Assembly: GCF_009912395.1 (NCBI RefSeq)
Contig: NZ_WNDO01000020.1
Span: 1 to 64,000, forward strand
Source of the DNA: Luteibacter sp.
Lineage (GTDB): Bacteria > Pseudomonadota > Gammaproteobacteria > Xanthomonadales > Rhodanobacteraceae
Direction: 5' to 3'
Length of the DNA: 64,000 nt
Shown here: positions 40,652 to 48,609 of the stretch, in pieces
Position numbering within the stretch: position 1 is the first letter of the stretch
How the letters are laid out: each line of letters opens with the position of its first letter
Translations under genes and position numbers: made by a program
The notes under the pieces: generated by a model
The model's database searches: none
Told to the model about the DNA's origin: nothing
The model's input: only the letters and a program-made list of their open reading frames with translations

Positions 40652-42045
40652 GTACCGCCCGTATCGCCTTTGCCGCGCCCGGCCGGCTTGCGCCGGCGCC
40701 GACGCTTCCGTGCCGGTGCAGCCGCGGCCACGGTGGCCTCGCTCACCGGCACGCCACCGCCCAGCGCGGCCGCCAGCATGTCAGGCGGAAGCTGCTGTGC
40801 GTGGTTCCACCATTCGCCCAGTTCGCGCATGCGGGGGGACTCGTGGGCGCGCAGCAGCAGGAAGTCGAACGCCGCGCGGAAACGCGGATGCGACATCAGG
40901 CGGAAGACACGCTTGCGATGGATATGCTCGAAACGCGGCTGCAAGGCCCAGATTTCTTCCATCGTGAGCGTGAAGCGACGCGGAATCGCGACCCGCTGGC
41001 ACTGCTCGCCCACAACGTGGACAGCGGCCCGCTGCCACGCGTCGTTGTCGTCGACGCCCTGCATGATCCAGCCACGCGCCTGGTCACGCACCTCGCCCCA
41101 CAGGAGTACCGCGTAGAGGAAGGCGGGCGTCACCGACTTGCCCGCCGCGATGCGGGCATCCGTGTTCGACAGGCCCTGCTCGACCAGCGCCCGCAGGGCG
41201 TGATCGCCGCGCTCAAGCGCACGGGCGGTGGCCGGGAACATGAATTTCAGCAGTCCACAGGCCTCGAGCATCTTGAAGCTCTTCAGCCCATGGCCGGCCA
41301 GGAAGAGCTTGAGCGACTCATCGAACAACCGGGCCGGCGAGGCCTCCGTGAGGAGGTGCCCCAAGGACGCGAACGGCGCCGAGGCGGCCGGGTCGATGGT
41401 GAAATCGAGCTTCGCCGCGAGACGCACCGTACGCAGCATGCGCACCGGGTCTTCGCGGTAGCGCTGCTCCGGATCTCCGATCAGGCGCATGCTGCGGTCT
41501 TCGAGATCCTGCATGCCCCCGACGTAGTCGCGGACGCTGAAATCGGAGATGTCGTAGTACAGCGCGTTCACGCGGAAATCGCGGCGGATCGCGTCTTCCT
41601 CGATCGAGCCCCAGATGTTGTCGCGCACGATGCGGCCATCGACGATGTGGCGATCGCCACCCTCGCCGTCCTCGCCGGTGCCCCGGAAGGTGGCCACTTC
41701 GATGATCTCGGGACCGAACACCACATGGGCGAGACGGAACCGTCGACCGATCAGGCGGCAGTTGCGGAAGAGACCCTTGACCTGCTCGGGCGTGGCGTTG
41801 GTGGCCACGTCGAAGTCCTTGGGATGGCCACCGAGCAGAAGGTCGCGCACGGCGCCACCGACCAGGTACGCGTCGAAACCGGCTTCATTGAGCCGGTAAA
41901 GCACGCGCAACGCGGCCTTGCTGATGTTCTTGCGGGAAATGGAGTGCTGTTCTCGCGGGACGATACGCGGTACCGGCGGAACGTCGCTCCTGGATACGGG
42001 ATTCAAGCGGTTGTGGTCCTGGCGGGCGCCAAGGCGTCCGGTCAA
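40648..42045 (-). CDS. pcnB: poly(A) polymerase I
   Basis: A 465-residue enzyme that adds poly(A) tails marking RNA for decay. The nucleotidyltransferase domain has YLVGGAVRDLLLGGHPKDFD with the catalytic DxD, and RRDFRVNALYYD follows. The C-terminal tail is very basic (RKRRRRRKPAGRGK), as in other PcnB proteins, for RNA binding. No ATG fits; the TTG at 42045 is the farthest start, and a TTG at 42006 with AGGA upstream is an alternative. First gene of pcnB-folK-panB-panC-panD. Confidence 0.94.
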   Translation of the reverse strand: MTGRLGARQDHNRLNPVSRSDVPPVPRIVPREQHSISRKNISKAALRVLYRLNEAGFDAYLVGGAVRDLLLGGHPKDFDVATNATPEQVKGLFRNCRLIGRRFRLAHVVFGPEIIEVATFRGTGEDGEGGDRHIVDGRIVRDNIWGSIEEDAIRRDFRVNALYYDISDFSVRDYVGGMQDLEDRSMRLIGDPEQRYREDPVRMLRTVRLAAKLDFTIDPAASAPFASLGHLLTEASPARLFDESLKLFLAGHGLKSFKMLEACGLLKFMFPATARALERGDHALRALVEQGLSNTDARIAAGKSVTPAFLYAVLLWGEVRDQARGWIMQGVDDNDAWQRAAVHVVGEQCQRVAIPRRFTLTMEEIWALQPRFEHIHRKRVFRLMSHPRFRAAFDFLLLRAHESPRMRELGEWWNHAQQLPPDMLAAALGGGVPVSEATVAAAAPARKRRRRRKPAGRGKGDTGGT

Positions 42046-42132
42046 GTGGCTCCCGACCGGCGGCCCGTGTCAGGTTCGAATGGGTTAAATGTAACGAATT
42101 CGCCGCCATCCGACGACCCGGAAAAAAAACCA

Positions 42133-42160
42133 TTGCCGAGCATCGGAAGTTGGGTATACT
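42133..42160 (+). promoter_or_regulatory. promoter of tRNA-Glu
   Basis: TTGCCG (42133-42138) and TATACT (42155-42160) are 16 bases apart. A GC-rich discriminator AGCGCGC follows, as in stable-RNA promoters under stringent control. The tRNA starts 28 bases after the -10 box. Confidence 0.7.
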
Positions 42161-42188
42161 AGCGCGCTTCGTACTCTTGGTACGACCC

Positions 42189-42264
42189 GCTCCCTTCGTC
42201 TAGTGGTCTAGGACACGGCCCTCTCAAGGCTGGAACACGAGTTCGAACCTCGTAGGGAGCGCCA
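42189..42264 (+). tRNA. tRNA-Glu (anticodon CTC)
   Basis: A 76-base tRNA. The acceptor GCTCCCT (42189-42195) pairs with AGGGAGC (42254-42260), followed by the discriminator G and encoded CCA. The anticodon loop is CTCTCAA with CTC, decoding GAG. The T arm has GTTCGAA. The sequence TTCGTCTAGTGGTCTAGGACAC at the D arm matches bacterial tRNA-Glu. fdxA begins 26 bases later and is probably co-transcribed. Confidence 0.97.
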
Positions 42265-42290
42265 CTTTCTTTCGGCGTCGAACCTCTCGC

Positions 42291-42614
42291 ATGACCTTTG
42301 TCGTCACCGACAACTGCATCAAGTGCAAGCATACGGATTGCGTAGAGGTTTGCCCCGTCGATGCCTTCCACGAAGGCCCGAACTTCCTGGTCATCAATCC
42401 GGACGAGTGCATCGACTGCACCCTCTGCGAACCTGAATGCCCGATCAACGCCATTTATCCGGAAGACGATGTTCCCGGCGGCCAGGAGGTGTTTGTGGCG
42501 TTGAACGCCGATCTGGCGAAGGAATGGCCTGTTCTGACGGTGAAGAAGGACAGCCTCCCCGACGCCAAGGAATGGGAAAACAAGCCAGACAAGCTCCCCC
42601 TCCTCGAGCGCTGA
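42291..42614 (+). CDS. fdxA: 7Fe ferredoxin FdxA
   Basis: A 107-residue electron carrier with two cluster motifs: [14 protein letters not shown] near the N-terminus and [12 protein letters not shown] near residue 40. The N-terminal set with its spacing and the long C-terminal tail match seven-iron (3Fe-4S plus 4Fe-4S) FdxA proteins. Cytoplasmic. It directly follows tRNA-Glu and has its own terminator. Confidence 0.95.
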   Translation: MTFVVTDNCIKCKHTDCVEVCPVDAFHEGPNFLVINPDECIDCTLCEPECPINAIYPEDDVPGGQEVFVALNADLAKEWPVLTVKKDSLPDAKEWENKPDKLPLLER

Positions 42615-42637
42615 CCACGGCAACCCTATTCAAGAGA

Positions 42638-42659
42638 ACGGCCTGACGGCCGTTTTTTT
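42638..42659 (+). terminator. intrinsic terminator of fdxA
   Basis: ACGGCC-TGAC-GGCCGT followed by seven T, about 24 bases after the fdxA stop. Confidence 0.88.
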
Positions 42660-42684
42660 ATGCCTGCCGGAAACGCACGCAAAA

Positions 42685-42712
42685 AAAAACGCCGCCCGGA
42701 GGCGGCGTTTTT
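42685..42712. terminator. bidirectional intrinsic terminator
   Basis: AAAAACGCCGCC-CGGA-GGCGGCGTTTTT, with A- and T-runs on both sides. It serves the minus-strand bamC-like gene, 18 bases away, and backs up fdxA. Confidence 0.92.
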
Positions 42713-42730
42713 GATTCACGACAAGGTGAA

Positions 42731-43318
42731 TTACTTGGCGCCCAATCGCGACTTCAGTGCATCAACTACGCGACGCACGCCATCGGCGTCGCCCTGTGCA
42801 CGAACTTCGCTGCCATTGCCGCTGGCGTTGATGGTGACCACCACGTTGCGGGTCTTGCCGCCGCCCGACTTGGACGACGACGCACTATCGGCGTCACGGT
42901 TCTTGCCGCCACCGAACATCCGGCGGAACAGGCCCGGCTTTTCGGTGGGCATGCCACCGTTGACCGCCACCTGGTACGTATGGGACGTGTCGTCATGGGC
43001 GGTCACGCTACCCAGGTCGCCCACGCTCAGTGCCTCGCCGATGCGGCGATAGGCGGCGTCGGCGTCATCGGCCAGCACGAAACCGTCGGACACGGGCGCC
43101 ACGACATCCGCACCGCCGGCACCCGCACCGGAGCCAACGTCCGGAATGACCAGCGCGGCGCTCGTCGACGGGGTATCGAGGCCCGGCGGGATTTCCAGCG
43201 GAGCTTCCTGCTGGGCCCTCTCCCAATCCTTCTTGGAGCGGAACGCGCCGCAACCGGAGACGACCAGGACGGACAGGAGCAGTGCCGGGACGACCAGCGC
43301 GTACGAGGTTTTCTTCAT
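42731..43318 (-). CDS. bamC: BamC/NlpB-like outer-membrane lipoprotein
   Basis: A 195-residue lipoprotein. The lipobox LVVSGC (about 18-23) follows a hydrophobic signal. An EIPPGLDTP segment resembles the BamC N-terminal region that binds BamD. A single helix-grip-like domain follows (YRRIGEAL... to FGGGKN...VVVTINA). It is shorter than E. coli BamC (about 340 residues), probably lacking one helix-grip domain. The dapA-bamC order is as in E. coli, which supports the call. Confidence 0.78.
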   Translation of the reverse strand: MKKTSYALVVPALLLSVLVVSGCGAFRSKKDWERAQQEAPLEIPPGLDTPSTSAALVIPDVGSGAGAGGADVVAPVSDGFVLADDADAAYRRIGEALSVGDLGSVTAHDDTSHTYQVAVNGGMPTEKPGLFRRMFGGGKNRDADSASSSKSGGGKTRNVVVTINASGNGSEVRAQGDADGVRRVVDALKSRLGAK

Positions 43319-43356
43319 GAACGAGAGTTCCGTTGGATCCGTTGAATGGAAAGGCT

Positions 43357-44283
43357 TCAGGCGGCAGACGCCAATGGTGCCAGAGCCGCGAGCGTTTCGC
43401 GCACCTTCGCCAGCGCCGGACCCGCCTCCAGTTCCACCAGGGGCAGGCGCGGTGCCGCCAGACCCAGTCCCAGCGCGGCCAGGCCGGCCTTGACGGGAAT
43501 CGGGTTCGGTGCGCAGTTCAGGGCGTCGATCAGAGGGGCCAGACGGGCCGCGGCAGCCGCCGTGCGCTGGGCGTCACCCGAACGGGCGACGTCGCAGAAC
43601 TCACGGAAAGGCCCCGGCACGAGGTTGGCCACCACCGAAATGGTGCCCGCGGCGCCGGCAAGCATGGCCTGGTGGGCCGAACCGTCGTCGCCGCTGAGGT
43701 AGACGAAATCCGGGCGCACAAGTTCCGCGATGGCCTTGATTCGCTCCGCATCGCCCCGGGCTTCCTTGATGCCGACGATGGCTGGATGGTCGCGCAGCAC
43801 CGCCACCGTCTCCGGCGCGATGTCGCAGCCCGTGCGCGGCGGCACGTTATAGAGGATCACCGGCAAGCCACCCGCGTCCGCGACGGCCAGGAAATGGCGA
43901 CGGATGCCCTCCTGGGTGGGGCGGACATAGAACGGGGCCACGACCAGGGCCGCATCGGCACCCAGCTCCTTCGCCAGGCGCGTGGTGGCGATGGTCTTGG
44001 CCGTGCCCGCCTCGCCCGTGCCGGCGATGACCGGGATGCGTTTATCTACGTGCTTCACCGCGAAGGCGAGCAGGCGTTTGTACTCGTCGTGCTCGAGGAA
44101 GTGTGACTCGCCCGTCGAGCCCGCGACGACCACGGCCTGGGTGCCGCCAGCCAGCTGCTGGTCGAGCAGTCGGCCGAACGCGTCGAGATCGAGGGAACCG
44201 TCGGCGGCGAACGGCGTCGCCAGCGCGGTGATGCTTCCGGAGATATCCAAGGTGAAACCCGTTGAGTAACCAGCGCTTCGCAT
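43357..44283 (-). CDS. dapA: 4-hydroxy-tetrahydrodipicolinate synthase
   Basis: A 308-residue enzyme at the entry to lysine and diaminopimelate synthesis, condensing pyruvate and aspartate semialdehyde. AGSTGESHFLEHDE, LYNVPPRTGCDI (tyrosine) and AIVGIKEARGD with the Schiff-base lysine are intact. The start is either the ATG at 44283 or a TTG at 44250, which would give the more usual N-terminus LDISGSITAL. It precedes bamC by 38 bases and is divergent from gcvR. Confidence 0.95.
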   Translation of the reverse strand: MRSAGYSTGFTLDISGSITALATPFAADGSLDLDAFGRLLDQQLAGGTQAVVVAGSTGESHFLEHDEYKRLLAFAVKHVDKRIPVIAGTGEAGTAKTIATTRLAKELGADAALVVAPFYVRPTQEGIRRHFLAVADAGGLPVILYNVPPRTGCDIAPETVAVLRDHPAIVGIKEARGDAERIKAIAELVRPDFVYLSGDDGSAHQAMLAGAAGTISVVANLVPGPFREFCDVARSGDAQRTAAAAARLAPLIDALNCAPNPIPVKAGLAALGLGLAAPRLPLVELEAGPALAKVRETLAALAPLASAA

Positions 44284-44412
44284 GTTACCGGGGAGCCCCC
44301 TACACGTCCATTCGGCCTCTCCCGACCGTTTTTCCTGCCGAGCTTGCTAGTGCAGGACACGCCCCGTTAAGCTCGGGCCCGTAGCGACGCCCCGCGCCCC
44401 GCGGGTCGCGCC

Positions 44413-44988
44413 ATGGGTAGTGAAGCCTTGAATCGTTCCGCAGCACGCAGCGTCACCACCGATAACCAGCTCCTCATCTCGACGCTGTCGCCGGCGCACC
44501 GCGCGCCGATCCTCGCGCTGGCCAAGCGCATCGCCGACTCCGGCTGCAACCTCGCTGACGCCCGTGTCTCCACCATCGGCAACGACACCTCCGTGATGCT
44601 GCTGGCCTCCGGCTCGTGGGACGCCGTCGCCAAGCTGGAAACCGCCTTGGGCAAGCTCGCCCGCGATGAGGACCTGCAGATCGTCCATTACCGGACGGCG
44701 CCGCGCGAACCCACCACCCACCTGCTGCCCTACCTGGTCGAGGTGATCGCCGCCGACCGGCCGGGCATCCTGGTCAAGATCATCGAGTTCTTCTCCCGTC
44801 GCGACATCAGCGTGGAGCAGCTCTCGTCGATGCGTTACCAGGCGATGCAGACCGGCGCCGAGATGTTCCAGGCGCAGATCACCATCGGCATTCCGTCGGA
44901 GACCCATATCGCGGCGCTGCGCGACGACTTCCTCGAGCTTTGCGATGGCCTCAACCTCGACGCCATCATGGACCCGGTGAAATTCTGA
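44413..44988 (+). CDS. gcvR: glycine cleavage system repressor-like ACT protein
   Basis: A 191-residue protein with two ACT domains (about 20-95 and 105-185); the second includes VIAADRPGILVKIIEFFSRR. In E. coli GcvR blocks the GcvA activator when glycine is scarce. The neighbour bcp follows by 22 bases, and the gcvR-bcp pair is widespread. An N-terminal extension (SEALNRSAARS) is slightly longer than usual. Confidence 0.9.
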   Translation: MGSEALNRSAARSVTTDNQLLISTLSPAHRAPILALAKRIADSGCNLADARVSTIGNDTSVMLLASGSWDAVAKLETALGKLARDEDLQIVHYRTAPREPTTHLLPYLVEVIAADRPGILVKIIEFFSRRDISVEQLSSMRYQAMQTGAEMFQAQITIGIPSETHIAALRDDFLELCDGLNLDAIMDPVKF

Positions 44989-45010
44989 ACGGACACCAAG
45001 AAATCTACGC

Positions 45011-45472
45011 ATGATCGGCAAGGGCAAGAAAGTACCAAAACTCGAAGGCACGCTCGGCGACGGCAGCACCCTGTCGCTGTCCTCCCTCTCCGGCCGCTGG
45101 GTCGTGGTGTTCTTCTATCCCAAGGACAGCACCCCGGGCTGCACCAACGAGGCGAAGGATTTTCGTGACCTCTATGCGCAATTCCAGGCCCGCGGCGCCG
45201 AAGTGATCGGCGTCTCCCGCGACTCGGTGCGCTCGCACGCGAATTTCGCGACCAAGCACGAGCTGCCCTTCCCGCTCGTATCCGACGCCGACGAAGCCTG
45301 GTGCCAGGCCTTCGACGTCATCCACGAGAAAGTGCTCTACGGCAAGCGCTACATGGGCGTGGTCCGCAGCACCTTCCTCATCGGCCCCGACGGCAAGCTC
45401 GCCGCCGAGTGGCGGGGCGTGAAGATCCCCGGCCACGCGCAGGCCGTCCTCGAGAGTGTTCCCACCGCGTGA
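45011..45472 (+). CDS. bcp: peroxiredoxin Q / Bcp
   Basis: A 153-residue thiol peroxidase. The peroxidatic cysteine is Cys44 in DSTPGCTNEAKDF. The usual resolving cysteine five residues on is a lysine here (Lys49). The only other cysteine is Cys98 in EAWCQAF, which aligns with E. coli Bcp Cys99. It may thus be a one-cysteine type or use a distant partner. It reduces hydroperoxides in the cytoplasm. It sits between gcvR and phoH. Confidence 0.93.
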   Translation: MIGKGKKVPKLEGTLGDGSTLSLSSLSGRWVVVFFYPKDSTPGCTNEAKDFRDLYAQFQARGAEVIGVSRDSVRSHANFATKHELPFPLVSDADEAWCQAFDVIHEKVLYGKRYMGVVRSTFLIGPDGKLAAEWRGVKIPGHAQAVLESVPTA

Positions 45473-45554
45473 CGGATACCGCGTCACGCGGCTCCCTCCC
45501 CCGGCCGTCGCCGCGCGGCCGGGTATCGCAACCTCCGCATGAGGTCACTTCCGC

Positions 45555-46937
45555 ATGAACGGAAGCAAGCGCATCTACGCCCTCGATACCAACGTGCTGC
45601 TGCACGATCCGACGTCGTTGTTCCGCTTCGAGGAGCACGACGTGTTCATTCCGATGACGGTGTTGGAGGAACTCGACGAGAAGAAGAAAGGCGGCTCCGA
45701 GGTTTCGCGCAACGGCCGCCAGGTCAGCCGCTTCATCAACGAGCTGATCGAGCGTGGCGGCAACCTGAAGGACGGACTCGAACTGGCCAATCCGCAGGGC
45801 ATCAAGCTCAAGCGCGGCGCGGTGGGCAGACTGTTCTTCCAGCAGCGGACGACCCACGGCAACGGCAAGGCAGACAACCAGATCCTCGCCTCCGTCATCG
45901 ACCTGCGCGATCAGTTCCCGGACAGGCCGGTGATCCTGGTCACCAAGGACATCAACCTGCGCATCAAGGCCTCGATCTTCGGCATCGACGCCGAGGATTA
46001 CGAGAACGACCGCGCGCTGGACGACTTCGCCCTGCTGTTCACGGGCACGGAGCAGCTGCCCGAGGATTTCTGGACGAAGCATCCGGAACTGCGCTCCTGG
46101 AACGAGCGCGGCCGCACCTATTACGAGATGGATGTCCACGAGGACGAGCCCTGGTATCCGCACCAGTGCCTGTACATGCCCGGCGAGAACGACGTCGAAC
46201 TGCGCGTGCTGGAGATCACCGGCGACGAGGATGCGCGTCGGGTAAAGCTGGTGCTGTTGGACGACCACAGCCATGCCGCGCATGGCGTCTGGGGTATCGC
46301 GGCGCGTAATCGGGAGCAGAACTTCGCGCTGAACCTGCTGATGGACCCGGACGTCGATTTCGTCACCCTGCTCGGCACCGCCGGCACGGGCAAAACCCTG
46401 CTGGCCCTCGCGGCCGGCCTGGCCCAGGTGATGGATCAGCAGCGTTATCGCGAGATCATCATGACCCGCGCCACGGTGTCCGTGGGCGAGGACATCGGCT
46501 TCCTGCCCGGCACGGAGGAAGAAAAGATGACCCCGTGGATGGGCGCGCTCACTGACAACCTCGAGGTGCTCGCCAACCCCGAAGAGGGCGGATCCTGGGG
46601 GCGCCAGGCCACCAACGACCTGCTCGCTTCACGTGTGAAAATTCGTTCGCTGAACTTCATGCGCGGACGCACTTTCCTCAGCCGCTACCTCATCATCGAC
46701 GAGGCGCAGAACCTGACGCCGAAGCAGATGAAGACGCTGATCACGCGCGCGGGTCCCGGCACCAAGATCGTTTGCCTGGGCAACGTGGAGCAGATCGACA
46801 CGCCTTACCTCACCGAGACCACGTCCGGCCTCACCTATGCGGTGGACCGCTTCAAGATGTGGTCGCATTCGGGGCATATCACGCTGCGGCGCGGTGAACG
46901 GTCGAGACTGGCGGATTTCGCTTCCGAGGCGCTGTAA
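45555..46937 (+). CDS. PIN-PhoH ATPase/RNA helicase family protein
   Basis: A 460-residue PhoH2-type protein. The N-terminal PIN ribonuclease domain (about 5-150) starts IYALDTNVLLHDP with acidic metal ligands. The C-terminal PhoH domain (about 250-455) has Walker A LLGTAGTGKTLLALA and Walker B LIIDEAQNLTP. Such proteins unwind and cleave RNA in tested actinobacterial cases; the name 'PhoH' does not by itself imply Pho control. It follows bcp by 82 bases. Confidence 0.92.
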   Translation: MNGSKRIYALDTNVLLHDPTSLFRFEEHDVFIPMTVLEELDEKKKGGSEVSRNGRQVSRFINELIERGGNLKDGLELANPQGIKLKRGAVGRLFFQQRTTHGNGKADNQILASVIDLRDQFPDRPVILVTKDINLRIKASIFGIDAEDYENDRALDDFALLFTGTEQLPEDFWTKHPELRSWNERGRTYYEMDVHEDEPWYPHQCLYMPGENDVELRVLEITGDEDARRVKLVLLDDHSHAAHGVWGIAARNREQNFALNLLMDPDVDFVTLLGTAGTGKTLLALAAGLAQVMDQQRYREIIMTRATVSVGEDIGFLPGTEEEKMTPWMGALTDNLEVLANPEEGGSWGRQATNDLLASRVKIRSLNFMRGRTFLSRYLIIDEAQNLTPKQMKTLITRAGPGTKIVCLGNVEQIDTPYLTETTSGLTYAVDRFKMWSHSGHITLRRGERSRLADFASEAL

Positions 46938-46997
46938 ACAAGCACTACGGCCGCGGGCATGGAGCTCGCGGCCTTCTACTGACAGGGAGTTTTTTTC

Positions 46998-47288
46998 GTG
47001 GAACGGATTCCGTGCGTCTATCTGCTGGTCAGCGGCCGGAACGGCACGCTGTACCTCGGCGTTACCAGCGACCTGGTCAAACGGGTCTGGCAGCATCGAG
47101 GGAAGTTTGTTGATGGGTTCTCCGCCAGATACGGAGCTAGCCGCCTTGTATGGTTCGAGACGCATCCGACCATGGAGGCGGCGATCTTGCGGGAAAAACA
47201 GCTCAAGGCGTGGAAGCGCGCTTGGAAGCTGGAACTGATCGAAGGTGAAAACCCGACCTGGAGCGATCTGTACCCTGATCTTTGCTGA
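46998..47288 (+). CDS. GIY-YIG nuclease-superfamily small protein
   Basis: A 96-residue stand-alone GIY-YIG domain. The start is GTG with AGGGAG eight bases upstream. CVYLLVSGRNGTLYLGVTSDL carries the YLL...LYLGVT version of the motif, then RVWQHR, and later EAAILREKQLKAWKRAWK. It resembles the YhbQ/UPF0213-type, whose role (possibly DNA repair) is unsettled. It lies directly before the tandem repeat array at 47290. Confidence 0.88.
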   Translation: MERIPCVYLLVSGRNGTLYLGVTSDLVKRVWQHRGKFVDGFSARYGASRLVWFETHPTMEAAILREKQLKAWKRAWKLELIEGENPTWSDLYPDLC

Positions 47289-47289
47289 C

Positions 47290-47725
47290 TCGGCGCGGGA
47301 GTCCCGTCGCTCCAGCGCCCCGGCTCACCAGCAGCGCCTCGACGCCTCATCGACCCTTGTGTAGACGGCGCACTCGCGAAAACCTACCGCACCGCACTGG
47401 GTCCCTGCTTTCGCAGGGACGACGTGAGGCACCACACGACACCGTCGTTCCAGCGCACGCTGGAACCCAGCGCCCCGGTTCACCAGCATCGCCTCGACGC
47501 CTCATCGGCCATTGTGTAGGCGGCGCACCCGCGAAAACCCACCACATCGCACTGGGTCCCTGCGTTCGCAGGGACGACGTGAGGCACCACACGACACCGT
47601 CGTTCCAGCGCACGCTGGAACCCAGCGCCTCGGTTCACCAGCATCGCCTCGACGCCTCATCGGCCTTTGTGTAGGCATCGCGCTGGGTCCCTGCTTTTGC
47701 AGGGACGACGTGAGGCATCATCGTT
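47290..47725. repeat. tandem array of intergenic repeat family 2
   Basis: Three head-to-tail copies fill the 470-base gap between the GIY-YIG gene and thiD. Full units start with CGTCGTTCCAGCGCACGCTGG (47442 and 47597, period 155) and end GCAGGGACGACGTGAGGCA. The first copy is shortened at its left hairpin and the last lacks part of the middle. Each unit has two small hairpins (GTTCCAGCG/CGCTGGAAC and GTCCCTGC/GCAGGGAC). I see no gene in this stretch. Confidence 0.85.
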
Positions 47726-47758
47726 GTATCCGTGAATCCCAAACCCCAGAAGCCGCCC

Positions 47759-48532
47759 ATGTCGACAAAGCCCAACACCCTCACCATCGCAGGCTCCGAC
47801 TCCGGCGGCGGCGCTGGCATCCAGGCCGACCTGAAGACCTTCCACTCCCTCGGCACCCACGGCCTCACGGCGATCACCGCCGTCACGTCGCAGAACACCC
47901 GAGGCGTCACAGCGATCCACCCCGTTCCTGTGGCGCATATCCGCAGCCAGATCGACGCCGTGTTCGACGACTTCCCCATCGCCACCGTGAAGACCGGCAT
48001 GCTTGGCAGTGCGGCAGTTACCCGGCTAGTCGCCAGGGAGATAGCCCGGCGCAAACCCGCGTGGCTGGTGGTCGATCCGGTGATGGTCTCCACCAGCGGC
48101 ACCCGCCTGCTCGACGACGACGCGCTTGGCGCGCTGGTCGAGCGGCTCATTCCCCTGGCCGACGTTTTCACTCCCAACCTGCCCGAGGCGGAGGCTCTGC
48201 TCGGGCGCTCTATCGGGAGGGCCGTGGATGAAGCCGGAGCCGACCTCCTCGCCCTCGGCGCCGCGGGCGTCCTGCTCAAGGGCGGCCATGGCAAGGGCCG
48301 GGTGCTGGTGGATCGGTACTACGACGCCAGCGGCGTCATCGAATTCCACCACGACCGCCTGCCCCTGGAAGGTCACGGCACGGGCTGCACCCTGGCCTCG
48401 GCCGTGGCCGCCGGCCTTGCCAAGGGCAAATCGCCGCACGCCGCTGTCCGCGCGGCCATCGCATGGCTGGACAAGGCCTTGCGACGCTCCTGGCGCGCCG
48501 GTAGCGGCACGGCGCACGTGCTGGGGCACTGA
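47759..48532 (+). CDS. thiD: hydroxymethylpyrimidine (phosphate) kinase
   Basis: A 257-residue thiamin-pathway kinase with a ribokinase fold. IAGSDSGGGAGIQADLKTF opens the protein, DPVMVSTSGTRLL lies mid-protein, and GTGCTLASAVAAGLAKG holds the catalytic region. The start at 47759 (MSTKPNTL) is preferred over a GTG nine codons earlier. No TPP riboswitch is visible, as the upstream DNA is family 2 repeat. Stand-alone gene. Confidence 0.94.
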   Translation: MSTKPNTLTIAGSDSGGGAGIQADLKTFHSLGTHGLTAITAVTSQNTRGVTAIHPVPVAHIRSQIDAVFDDFPIATVKTGMLGSAAVTRLVAREIARRKPAWLVVDPVMVSTSGTRLLDDDALGALVERLIPLADVFTPNLPEAEALLGRSIGRAVDEAGADLLALGAAGVLLKGGHGKGRVLVDRYYDASGVIEFHHDRLPLEGHGTGCTLASAVAAGLAKGKSPHAAVRAAIAWLDKALRRSWRAGSGTAHVLGH

Positions 48533-48609
48533 GGGCGGAGTATCCTATCGGCGTTGATACAGGCCGTTTCCGGCCGCACGTATCGCCTGTCTATGCCGAG
48601 TCCGATTCC

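Noticed and set aside
47290-47725. CRISPR-like array
   Set aside because: The repeat unit is about 155 bases with no variable spacers, and no cas genes are near. The same element occurs singly elsewhere.
47600-47758. TPP riboswitch before thiD
   Set aside because: I looked for the conserved CUGAGA and ACCUG-type cores and found none; the DNA is family 2 repeat up to about 30 bases before the start.
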